Shown here in pieces: positions 35,201 through 43,400 of a DNA stretch of 64,000 nucleotides. Source of the DNA: Dysosmobacter acutus (GTDB lineage Bacteria; Bacillota; Clostridia; Oscillospirales; Oscillospiraceae); the NCBI RefSeq assembly GCF_018919205.1, contig NZ_JAHLQN010000001.1, forward strand, positions 2,976,001-3,040,000. Reading direction: 5' to 3'. The translations under genes and the position numbers were made by a program. The number at the start of each line of letters is the position of its first letter. Position 1 is the stretch's first letter. The notes below the pieces were generated by a model. It searched no databases and was not told the origin of the DNA. It saw only the letters and a list, made by a program, of their open reading frames with translations.

Positions 35201-36957
35201 ACAGTCCAGTACTGGCCCTGATGTGCCTGCTTGGGGAAGTTGTAGAGTCTCGCATCGCAGAGGGCGCACTGACGCCAGTGTCCCTTGTTGTCGGACTTCC
35301 AGTCGCTTATGGTCTCATGCTGGCAAGGCCCGTGATTGCAATCTTCAATGCACTGGCCGTGCTGATAGCAATAGTGATCCTGCCATTCAGGGCTGCCGAT
35401 GCAGATCTCGTGCTCACAGCCCATCTCTTCGGCCGCCGCCGCGCAGCACACCACGCACAGGCCGCATTCGGAACAGCGCTCAAAATCATCGTAGCACTCG
35501 CCGCACTCCTCGCAGAAGTGGTCGTCCCAGCCGCCGTCGTTGGGACAGGTAAAGTCGTGGTCGCAGTCGCCGCGCTCCTCGTCGCAGCACGCCTTGCAGC
35601 CGCCGCAGACGTCGCAGTATTCCTCGATGCAGTGGTCGCCGTCCGCGCACCAGTGATCCTCCCAGTCGGGGCCGTTCATACAGACCTCGTGCTCGCAGCC
35701 CTCGCTCTCGCTGAGGCTGTGGCAGCAGTCATAGCAGCGGACCGCGTCGGTGTCGCAGCAGTCGGGGCACAGCTCGCTTTCATCGAAGCACTCACTGCAC
35801 TCCACGCAGGTATGGGCTTCCATTTCTTCCTCGTTGTCGAAGCAGACGCCGTGCTCACACTGGTTGTCGGACTCGCAGCATTCGGTGCACATAAGGCAGT
35901 ATTCGCACTGCTCGCGGGTGCAGAAGGCAAGCTCGCACGATGAGCAGATGTGATCGGCGTCAATGCTGTCGTGGCAGCCGCTTTCGCCCTCGCATTCGCA
36001 CTCGTACTGGGCGCGTAGATAGCCGGAGCAGCAATCGGCGCACATGCCGCAGTCCTCGCACTGACCGTCGTCGTCGCACAGAGCGCACTCGCCGCACTCG
36101 GGGCAGAGGTAATCCTCGGCGCATTCGGCGCAGTGGGTGCCATCGCCGCCGGTGGGGCACCAGCGGTCGCCGGTGATATGCTCCTCGCACTCCTCACAGT
36201 GCCAGCCGTAGGACTTGCAGCAGGTCAGGCAGACATTGAATGTGAACTCATCCATGGAGGCATCGCATTCGTACTCCTCCGATTCAAAGCACTCGCCGCA
36301 CTCCATGCAGTGGCTCTGGCCCTTGGCGCACTCTATGCACTTCTGACAGTCTTCGCAGTAGAGATCTTCGTCATCATAATAGCACCCGTCGCACTCCTCG
36401 CACACAAGGCTCTCGCCGGTGCAGTGAGGGCCGGGATCCGCGGAGTGCTCCATCTCGCATTGGGCCGTGCCGCCCAGAAGGAAGCAATCCCCACACTCGA
36501 CGCAGTGACCATCCAGGTCGGACGCGCAACTCTCACACAGTCTGCATTCGGAGCAGTATACGTCCTCCGCCAAGCAGATCTGGCAGTGCTCGCCGCTGTC
36601 CTCGTTGCTGTCGACGCAGTGGAAGCAGGTGCCGCAGCTGTCACAGAAAAAGTCGTCGCCGTAGTCCAGGATACAGCGGTCGCAATAAGGACAGGGGTGG
36701 TTTTCCAGCCAACAGTCTGTCTGGGTACAGTTTTCGCTGCACGCGCCGCAGATGCCGCACATATAGTCGTCCCAATGGTAGTGGCCGCAGGCGGGACACT
36801 CGGCGCCGTCCTCGTAGCCGGCGTGGACATGAAGCTCCATGCCCGGCAGCAGCGAGAGCAGCATCACGATGCTCAGCAGCCACGACAGGAGCCTCTTTCC
36901 ACGAGGAGAACTCCTCGTGGAAGAAGTGTACACTTCTTCGTGATTTCGTTGTTTCAT
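32263..36957 (-). CDS. giant cysteine-rich SLH surface protein
   Basis: 1564 residues from ATG 36957 (AGGAGG upstream). A membrane/signal segment (LLSWLLSIVMLLSLLPGMEL) precedes a ~500-residue region with about 100 cysteines by my count, mostly in CxxC pairs, with a recurring unit like GCEHEVC...WEDHWC (four copies). Then come His/Cys-containing segments (HYCADCGFCD), beta-rich Ig-like regions, InlB-like repeats (KAGDGSITPAG-type, here ATAGVNGSISPAGSVSV) and three SLH repeats (PDGICTRAQAVTFLWRAA; PDATCSRAQIVTFLWRSQ; PDATCTRAQIVTFIYRSV). The SLH motifs themselves contain a cysteine. A cell-surface metal-binding or redox-sensitive role is inference. No named domain was recognised in the Cys-rich part. 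Confidence 0.8.
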   Translation of the reverse strand: MKQRNHEEVYTSSTRSSPRGKRLLSWLLSIVMLLSLLPGMELHVHAGYEDGAECPACGHYHWDDYMCGICGACSENCTQTDCWLENHPCPYCDRCILDYGDDFFCDSCGTCFHCVDSNEDSGEHCQICLAEDVYCSECRLCESCASDLDGHCVECGDCFLLGGTAQCEMEHSADPGPHCTGESLVCEECDGCYYDDEDLYCEDCQKCIECAKGQSHCMECGECFESEEYECDASMDEFTFNVCLTCCKSYGWHCEECEEHITGDRWCPTGGDGTHCAECAEDYLCPECGECALCDDDGQCEDCGMCADCCSGYLRAQYECECEGESGCHDSIDADHICSSCELAFCTREQCEYCLMCTECCESDNQCEHGVCFDNEEEMEAHTCVECSECFDESELCPDCCDTDAVRCYDCCHSLSESEGCEHEVCMNGPDWEDHWCADGDHCIEEYCDVCGGCKACCDEERGDCDHDFTCPNDGGWDDHFCEECGECYDDFERCSECGLCVVCCAAAAEEMGCEHEICIGSPEWQDHYCYQHGQCIEDCNHGPCQHETISDWKSDNKGHWRQCALCDARLYNFPKQAHQGQYWTVTKPATTTATGERTLYCDSCKYPMKTEPIPVVSSHTCAGTGPFFYDDDRYHFRYCDTCGKKINIAMHDINNHYCADCGFCDVDAPEILDYSRNPKVHPTDSTAPVYMNLYVTAAGENLEYQWYEEAIEEGDGGVLLTGQTNARLRIKVQDYFGNDLTTCKDDNKTLSRFVCVVKNPAGEVPVTIDVNFECVDLYWQDMDEGTDTNNGHLLTCRTCDKTEGDIIPHRYNGTHKCADCGHVRPPVIKSHPYKTSVKVRDDELGPIKMSFSVTAMGDGLTYQWYYAAYKDGDPESIQNFYRTVSDEEGGKTSSISIEIWSNACAEEPHYKVYCVVTDSQGNTKTSNTAAGEVLHTLAKGYTVQTYHPDGTPANEIPLYNDTYHWRVCIGSAHSLIFDDDINVFEKTEHSKVPLIVTAATTSSKAVVKDVCSICGWASEEYEVGDILPECTGTGGVDGMASPDGKHRWIDYCPLLPKGAAMFTIPEELQALYGGETVIDNTYPVGTSSQHAAQCGYCGATDLTGNLSGVKPGPHEFDKGDGWKYYKEIEPTEEHGAIMYRYDQCEDFYEAKVVSALPHEHKAGEMQHDKTQHWNACTKAECAEKLNTKGHTYTDWTWVTEPTETVEGIRTRSCTVAGCGYVQTQNVGVKTYSITVKDGKADKVSAKQGESVNITADSRTDALFNGWVSEDVTISDPSKETASFVMPAHAVTVTAKWTYIGGGSGGGGYSYYTIKATAGVNGSISPAGSVSVREGKDQTFTITPDKGYAIARVLVDGKDVGAVTSYTFQNVKGPHSIESVFVKMDGSTQSGVFTDVPAGSYYEDAVIWAVEKGITTGTDATHFSPDGICTRAQAVTFLWRAAGSPAAKSAVMPFTDVKAGSYCYDAVLWAVEQGITKGTSDTMFSPDATCSRAQIVTFLWRSQKSPAAGTANPFTDVKASAYYADAVLWAVKEDVTKGTTNTTFSPDATCTRAQIVTFIYRSVK

Positions 36958-37094
36958 CTTGTTTTTCTCCTCCTTTTCCGGTTCCTGCGGAACCATGAAA
37001 AAAATTGCTTTTCCCGCCGTCGGGAATGGGGGACGGCCTGACGGCGGGAATGCCGATGTCTCAGCTTATTTCTACCATAGCTTTCCGTAAAATG

Positions 37095-37141
37095 ATATAG
37101 GCCTACGTCCTGTTTTGGGGCAAAACCCGCAAAAACAGGAC
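37095..37141 (-). promoter_or_regulatory. promoter module, copy 2 (hairpin plus TAGGCCTATAT)
   Basis: Inverted repeat GTCCTGTTTT (107-116)/AAAACAGGAC (132-141) next to TAGGCCTATATC on the minus strand, 140 bases before the Cys-rich SLH gene. It matches the module at 32113-32163 in order and spacing, including a shared TCATAGACG flanking motif. Confidence 0.55.
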
Positions 37142-37200
37142 TCAGTCATAGACGAAACGCACAAAAGCAAGCGGTATATGTTGGATATTTTCGACAACCC

Positions 37201-37231
37201 AAAAATGGAGGACGGTTTTTCCGTCCTCCGT
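37201..37231 (-). terminator. second terminator downstream of the LuxR gene
   Basis: GGAGGACGG/CCGTCCTCC arms around five Ts, then TTTTT on the minus strand. Its core is identical to the terminator at 32218-32254, which suggests the whole intergenic stretch was duplicated. Confidence 0.75.
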
Positions 37232-37308
37232 CCAGAGATGGGGATGTTCGCCCTTTGGGCAGGTACTGCGGCACGGGAAAAACACCCCTGTGTCCGTTAT
37301 CGATATGA

Positions 37309-37336
37309 AAAAAGGCTGCCAACCGGCAGCCTTTTT
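37309..37336. terminator. intrinsic terminator of the LuxR-type gene
   Basis: Arms AAAAAGGCTGCC/GGCAGCCTTTTT around a four-base loop, 12 bases after the stop at 37348; symmetric A and T runs permit either direction. Confidence 0.85.
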
Positions 37337-37347
37337 CATCGGTACGA

Positions 37348-38931
37348 TCATTTACCGCCGCCCTGCAGCAGGTCCTCCAGCCGATCACAGCGCCGGAGTA
37401 CATCCAGGTAAGCTTTCAGGCTGTCGTAGGAATCCACTCCCAGCTTGCTGTAGATGTGGCTGTTGTGTCCCTTCACCGTCCCCACGCTGATGAACAGCAG
37501 GCCGGAGATGTCCTTGACAGCATAGCCCTCGGCATAGTAGCGCAGGATCACGCGCTCTGTACCGGTCAGTCCCTTTGCCCGGTCGATCAGCTCGGACACA
37601 AGGCTTTCCACCTGCCGGGGCAGGGCGGCCTCGGGCTGGCTTTCCCGCAGGCGGCTGTGGAAGTAGGCCGTCAGCTCGTCGATCTCCCGGATCCCCGTGG
37701 GCTGCCAGTCCTGCGCCTGGCTTCTGGCCGCCGCAAAGCCCTGGGCAATGGGCGTGGCAAAGCGGCGGGAAAGGGCGGCGGCCAGCACCAGCATCCCCGC
37801 AAGGAAGCCCAGGGAACCAAGGATCCAGCTGATGCGGGCGGTCTGGGCACGGTGGCGGTAGCCGCTCTCCGGTATCAGCGTTACCGCCGCCAGCGGATAG
37901 CCATCCGCCAGCCGTCCGGGGATGACCTGGTACTTTCCAAGATAGGTCGTATCGTTCCAGATAAAGGTATCGTAGTCCCGGCCGCTTCGGATTCTCATCT
38001 CGCCGGAGGCCGACAGGTCCGTCCCCTCCGTGCTGCCCAGCATGGCCTTATCCAGAAGGAGGGTATCCCCGTTCATAGGGGCCAGCAGCATCAGAAAGCT
38101 GCCGTAGGAGCTGGGGACCGTGCTGTGGGAGAGGCCAAAGTAGAGCTCGCTGAGCTCCATGCCGCAGACCCCCCGCACCGTTCCACTCCCATCCCGCACG
38201 GGAACGCACAGCAGCGTCACGCTCTCCCAGGTATCCAGCAGCGGCACCCGCCCCGTCCAGAGGCAGCCGCCGGAGAGCCGCTCACCCTCCCACGCCATGA
38301 CCTGCCGGTAGCCGGGGATCAGGGACGTGTCCAGCTCCGGATTCCAGCGGTTATGAAGCTGCAGGCCGTTTTCCCGCGCGGCATCCACCGCTCCCCGGAA
38401 ATAGGCTGTGATGCCGCTGGGATGGGCAGAGCGCAGACCGGAATAGCGGAGATACACCCCCATGCGGGAGGTTTTGGATTCCGGCAGCGTTGTATTGGCT
38501 GTGGCATCCAGACAGAAATATACGCCGCTGCAGGTGCTGCCCGCCATGGTGGTTTCCAGAGCGGGGATCATCAGGGATTCCAGCTCTGCGATAAGCGCCG
38601 GATCGTCATTCAGCGCGTCAAAGGAGAGACCGCGGCGGGCAAGAAAGCGCTCCAGCTCTCCGCCGACCGTTTCGGAAAGCTCAATGCCCTGCGCGGCGAG
38701 GGCATCCATCTGGGCAGTAAAAAGTGCGGCGGTGTTGCTCTGCTGCAAAGCCGCCGTCTCCCCGAATTGGCGTGCTGTGCGGGAGAGGACCCCCGTCACG
38801 CTCAGCAGTAGCAGCGCGGCAGCCAGCATCGCCAGCACCATACACAGCCAGTACAGCACCAGACTGCCGCCGATGCTGCGGTTGCCCGCTGAACTGTCAG
38901 TTTTGGACAGACGCCTGCTCAAAAGCAACAC
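37348..38931 (-). CDS. membrane-tethered LuxR-type regulator with extracellular sensor domain (pair 1)
   Basis: 527 residues. Two membrane helices (LYWLCMVLAMLAAALLLLS near 25-45 and SWILGSLGFLAGMLVLAAA near 375) flank a ~320-residue extracellular domain with Cache-like features (TVPSSYGSFLMLLAPMNGDT). The cytosolic C terminus is a LuxR/GerE helix-turn-helix (LTGTERVILRYYAEGYAVKD, GTVKGHNSHIYSKLGVDS). It would sense outside and bind DNA directly. I prefer GTG 38931, since GGGAGGG precedes it by a few bases; an ATG at 38967 overlaps the upstream solute-binding gene. Its homologue at 47933 has the same order and the same kind of partner. Confidence 0.82.
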   Translation of the reverse strand: MLLLSRRLSKTDSSAGNRSIGGSLVLYWLCMVLAMLAAALLLLSVTGVLSRTARQFGETAALQQSNTAALFTAQMDALAAQGIELSETVGGELERFLARRGLSFDALNDDPALIAELESLMIPALETTMAGSTCSGVYFCLDATANTTLPESKTSRMGVYLRYSGLRSAHPSGITAYFRGAVDAARENGLQLHNRWNPELDTSLIPGYRQVMAWEGERLSGGCLWTGRVPLLDTWESVTLLCVPVRDGSGTVRGVCGMELSELYFGLSHSTVPSSYGSFLMLLAPMNGDTLLLDKAMLGSTEGTDLSASGEMRIRSGRDYDTFIWNDTTYLGKYQVIPGRLADGYPLAAVTLIPESGYRHRAQTARISWILGSLGFLAGMLVLAAALSRRFATPIAQGFAAARSQAQDWQPTGIREIDELTAYFHSRLRESQPEAALPRQVESLVSELIDRAKGLTGTERVILRYYAEGYAVKDISGLLFISVGTVKGHNSHIYSKLGVDSYDSLKAYLDVLRRCDRLEDLLQGGGK

Positions 38932-38956
38932 GGAGATCCCTCCCTTCCCGTTTTTG

Positions 38957-40291
38957 TCACTTGCCATAGCTTTTTTGGAGCTCTTCCCGCACGGTACGAA
39001 GCAGCGGCTCCAGTGCGTCCGCGCCCTGCTCCAGGTACTGGGCTCGCCCGGCCGCCAGGCGCAGACGCACCGCCTTTTCAAAGTGGGTCTCAAGATTGAG
39101 ATAATCCTCCCGCTGGGGCGGCACATAGAACGTGTAGTCCTGCCGCGTTTTCAGAAAGGCTTCATAGAGCGAAACATACATGGGATCGCTCAGCGTCTCG
39201 ATGGCGGCAGGCAGGTAGCGGTCAAAGCCCTCCTTCGTCACCGGCATGTATCCAAGGGATGTAACGAAGTCCGCATTCCGCTCCGGCTCGGTCAGCCACT
39301 TCAGGAAGGTCATGCAGGCCTTTTCCCGCTCCGGCGTGGACTTTACCGTGCAGACTCCCACGCCCCGCTGCATGACCAGCTTTTCTCCGTCCTCGAAGAT
39401 GGGACAGGGCAGCGAGACGATCTCCACCTGCTCGGTACGGTTGTCCTCATAGGTCACAACGTCGGAATAGTACAGCACGCTGGCGGATGAGGCGACGGAC
39501 GCGATCACGTCGCCGGTGCGCAGCGGCTCGGTGGCATAGCCGCTGCCCAGCCACAGCCCGCCGGTCAGCGCAGCTCTGGCGTAAGGCTCCCATGCGTAGG
39601 CGAATTTGGGGCCGAAGGCAATGCCGTTCTTGTCGAAAAAGTCCTCGCCCAGCGACTCCACCCCCACCTGGAAATAGTTGAAGTGGTAGTCGTGAACGAA
39701 GAAGCACTTGCCGCCCGACCAGTCCGCATACCGCTCCGCCATGGCGTACAGCCCCTCCCAGGTGGCCAGTTCGCCCAGGCTTGCGCCGGTTTCGGCGGCG
39801 AAACGGTCAAAGGCCGTTTTGTTCACAAAGAGGATCTCCGTGGATTTTGCCAGCGGCAGAATGACCAGCCGGTCATGGATCGTTCCTTCCTCAACAAATT
39901 CAGGGAGGTAGCCCTCCAGCTCTTCGTCGGTGAAATAGTCCCGGTAGTCCGCCAGAATGTTCTCATCCGGCAGCGCCAGCACGGTCTTTGGGTAAGACAC
40001 GAACAGGTCCGGCAGCTCGGGCGCTCCGGGGTCCTTGTAGGCAGCGGCCAGCACGCTCTCGTGGATAACGCCGCTGTTGCTGACGCTGTCCACCCGCACC
40101 CGGATGCCCTGCTCCTGCCCGACGGTGCGGTTGAACTCTTCCACCAGCGCGTTCATGGGCGAGTTTACCTCACCTCCGTAAACATGCCAGAGGGTGACGG
40201 TGATGGGGTCTCCGTTGGTTTCCCCGCAAGCGGCGAGGCACAGCACAAGACCGGCGGCCAGCGCCGCCAGCAGGAAGATTCGTTTTTTCAT
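38957..40291 (-). CDS. orphan extracellular solute-binding lipoprotein (pair 1)
   Basis: 444 residues with lipobox LCLAACGETNG. The fold is a type-1 periplasmic binding protein as used by ABC sugar importers: ITVTLWHVYGGEVNSPMNAL, FNRTVGQEQGI, PLAKSTEILFVNKTAFDRFA, FLKWLTEPERNADFVTSLGY. There is no permease or ATPase gene beside it. It is co-transcribed and directly followed by the LuxR-type membrane regulator, so it may act as ligand receptor for signalling and not for import. Sequence is clearly related to the 46562 product. Confidence 0.88.
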   Translation of the reverse strand: MKKRIFLLAALAAGLVLCLAACGETNGDPITVTLWHVYGGEVNSPMNALVEEFNRTVGQEQGIRVRVDSVSNSGVIHESVLAAAYKDPGAPELPDLFVSYPKTVLALPDENILADYRDYFTDEELEGYLPEFVEEGTIHDRLVILPLAKSTEILFVNKTAFDRFAAETGASLGELATWEGLYAMAERYADWSGGKCFFVHDYHFNYFQVGVESLGEDFFDKNGIAFGPKFAYAWEPYARAALTGGLWLGSGYATEPLRTGDVIASVASSASVLYYSDVVTYEDNRTEQVEIVSLPCPIFEDGEKLVMQRGVGVCTVKSTPEREKACMTFLKWLTEPERNADFVTSLGYMPVTKEGFDRYLPAAIETLSDPMYVSLYEAFLKTRQDYTFYVPPQREDYLNLETHFEKAVRLRLAAGRAQYLEQGADALEPLLRTVREELQKSYGK

Positions 40292-40346
40292 GGATATGCC
40301 TCCTCGCTCGGTGGGAAAGGGTCCCGCCCGTTTTCGATTTTTGGGA

Positions 40347-40377
40347 AAAGGCGCGGCGGCATGGCCGCCGCGCCTTT
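40347..40377 (-). terminator. intrinsic terminator of the 40410 SLH gene
   Basis: Perfect 14-base arms with ATG loop (AAAGGCGCGGCGGC and complement) then TTTT on the minus strand, about 30 bases past the stop. It separates the SLH gene from the solute-binding/LuxR genes. Confidence 0.85.
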
Positions 40378-40409
40378 CGGTGCTTTGCTTGCGCGTTATG
40401 CCCGGAGGA

Positions 40410-43400
40410 TCACTTCACACTGCGATAGAGGAAGGTGACGATCTGGGCTCTTGTGCAGTTGTTGTTGGAGCCGAACAGTCCGCCGCCGATACCGCCGGTG
40501 ACGCCGTTCTTCTCCGCCCAGGTGACTGCCGCCGCGTAGTAAGCGTCAGCCGCCACATCGGTGAAGGCAGAATTGCCGCTGACAGCGGGGCTGCCGTTGG
40601 CACGCCACAGGAAGGTGACGATCTGAGCGCGGGTGCAGGAAGCATTGGGGCTGAAAGCGGTGTCGCTGGTGCCCTTGGTAATGCCCTGCTCCATCGCCCA
40701 CAGGACAGCGTCATAGTAGTAGCTGCCGGAGGGAACGTCAGTAAAGGGCATGACCTTGGTCTTGGGGGCGGGGGAACCGGCAGCACGCCACAGGAAGGTG
40801 ACTGCCTGCGCTCTCGTGCAGTTGCCGTTGGGGTCGAAGGTCACAGCGCTGGTGCCGCTGGTGATGCCCTTCTCAACCGCCCAGACAACAGCGTCCTCAT
40901 AGTAGGAGCCAGCGGGCACGTCGATGAAGGGATTCTTGCCGGTGGGGGCAGAAGCCTTAAACGTGGCCGCCACGGTGACCTTGCTGGCGGGCATGGTGAA
41001 GGTATACTTGCCGTTCTTCTCGGTCAGCTTGATCTCCTTGTCCTTGCCGTCCAGAACGGTGAGGGTATCGAGCACATAGCCCTTGTCGGGATCGACCGTC
41101 AGGGTGACGGCAGTGCCCTTGGAGGCGGACTTGTGGCTCGCGGTCACATCGCCGTTCTTGGCGCTCTTCACAGTGATGGGATAGGTGGTGACACCGCCGC
41201 CGCCACCGCCACCGGTGGAGCCGCTGGAGGTTGCGGGGAACTCAAGGGTAATCTTGGTGCTATCCGCACCAGCGGCAGTGGGCTTTGTACCGACGACCGC
41301 AGCCGTTTTGCCGTTGATCTGGAAGGTGGTAGCATTGGTGAAACGGTTGTTGCCGATGGCCTCCAGAGAAACCGTCACGGTGTACTTAGTGCCGCCTGCG
41401 AAGGTGCCGCTGACAGTGGGGTCCCAAGCGGTATTAGCGACGCTGTAGGTGGCATCAGCCGTCGTTGCATCTTTCGGAGTTTCACCCTTGACGGGAGCGG
41501 TGACGGTCACGTTGACCGCAGAAATGGCAGTCAGCGCGGGGAACGTGCCGGTATTCATCGGCTTGCCGCAGTCAACGCATTCTGTCTTCCATGTGCCCTC
41601 TTTGCCGATGCCAGCAGGGATAACGGTGATCTTGCTGCTCTCCACATGGGGGGCTTCAACCTTGCCCTTGCAGACATCGCACTCCTTGTAGTGCTTGGTG
41701 TTGTCAGCCGTGTCGAGCTTCCAGTTGCCGACTAAGGTGTGGTCTTCGAACTTAGTGGGTTCATCGCAACCGGCAACGGAGCAGGTCTGATAGTGGCAGT
41801 TGTCGTCCAGCTTTGCCCACGCACTATAGTTATGCGTATGGGTGCCACCCTCAACGATGCTGTAGACCGCCTTGGAGTTGGGAAGGACGGTCTGTTCAAT
41901 GGCAGTGCCGGTGCCGGTATAACGCAGCGCGCTCTTCGGCATTTCAACGCTGATGGCCGCGGCGGAGGTCGCCGTAGGCGTGCCGCTGATGGTGATGACC
42001 AAGGTCTTTGTATAGTTGGTTCGATCCTTGACCTTGGCGGTCAGACCTGCGGGCAGATTGGTAAACCAGCTGGAAACATCCACGCCTGCCGTAAGATCTT
42101 CCGCGAATACGTCACCACTCAGCGTAATGCTTACGTTGACAGGGTTGATTTCTTCATTTACCTTGCCGACTACGCTTGCGTCGGCAATAGTGGCATAGGA
42201 AATGCGAGGATATAAATATTCCTGCTTATCGCTATGCACCCAATATGTATAACCATCGGGATGCTCCATACGGATACCGGTGAGTGCGTCGAATCCGTGC
42301 ATACCATAACTACCGCTAAGAGTGATGCTCTCCTTCTCCGGTTCATATTCCTTCCACTGGTTGGGATCGCTGAGATCATCTACATCACCATCATTATAAG
42401 ACAACATGATCTTTGCATTGACAATATCAGTGGACAGGGAGACGTTCAGGCTATCATAGAAGCTGGTGCCGGAAGGAGGGTCGGCAACAGGTGGCGTGAG
42501 TTCAACCTTAGTGAAGTCACAGGTTGCGATGTCGCCAAATTTCTCCATATTGCTGTAACCCTCAGAGTTATAAAGGCAAGCCTTGATGGTGGTGTCCTTG
42601 CTAATCTTTACTTGTGTACTATCGTTTGATACTGTGGCGGCTGGATTCTTTGTCCAGGTCGTTCCACTCTTGTCATACGGGTCAGAACCGTCCGTGGTAT
42701 AGAGAATCTCCCAATAGGTATTCGGCGTTTCCAGGTTTACATCAAGCGTCTCAACGAACTTGCCGCCTTCTGGATATACCGTTACATCCGGTGCGCCCGG
42801 GACGTTATACCATTTCAAAGTAAACTCATTGCTTGTAAAGTTCTGACCATTGGCGGTAACGATAACCCGGCAGGTCATCTCTGTTTTATCAGGCTTTGGA
42901 CCCAGAGTTGCCGCGACAAGAGCATTCGCACTTTCAGCGTTGCCGCTGGCAAGCGTTGTATTATCTTCATTCACCAGCTTCCAGCTTGTGATGGGCTGGC
43001 TGAATGCAAAGTAAACCTTGCTGTCATCAACCGAAGAAAGCCAGCTGCCGGTAGGCTGATTGGTGAACGAAACCCCATGGTAGCCGGGGTTCACTTCCAC
43101 ATCGCAGTCCGGCATAACAAAGGTTGTTTCCTGCTTGGTCGCATCCGCAAAAGTCACACCGGCAGTTTCCGTATACCACTGGGTAAACATCATGTTGTCG
43201 GCGGTGCGATCCTTCGCCTTCACGGTGACGGTTTCTCCGGCCATTGCCGTGGAGGGGGTTGCCGTACCGTGGGTGTTTCCAATCTTGATGCTATGCGCCA
43301 CGGGTGCGGGGGGTTCCTTTTCCGCCGTCAGCTTCCAAAGACCAACGAGGTATTCACCGATCTGCGCCTCCGAGCCGCGGAGGTAGGCATAGAGACCGAG

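Noticed and set aside
32113-37231. Invertible promoter (phase variation) using the repeated hairpins
   Set aside because: Each inverted repeat has a loop of only about 15 bases and the two modules are direct, not inverted, copies. No recombinase lies beside them.
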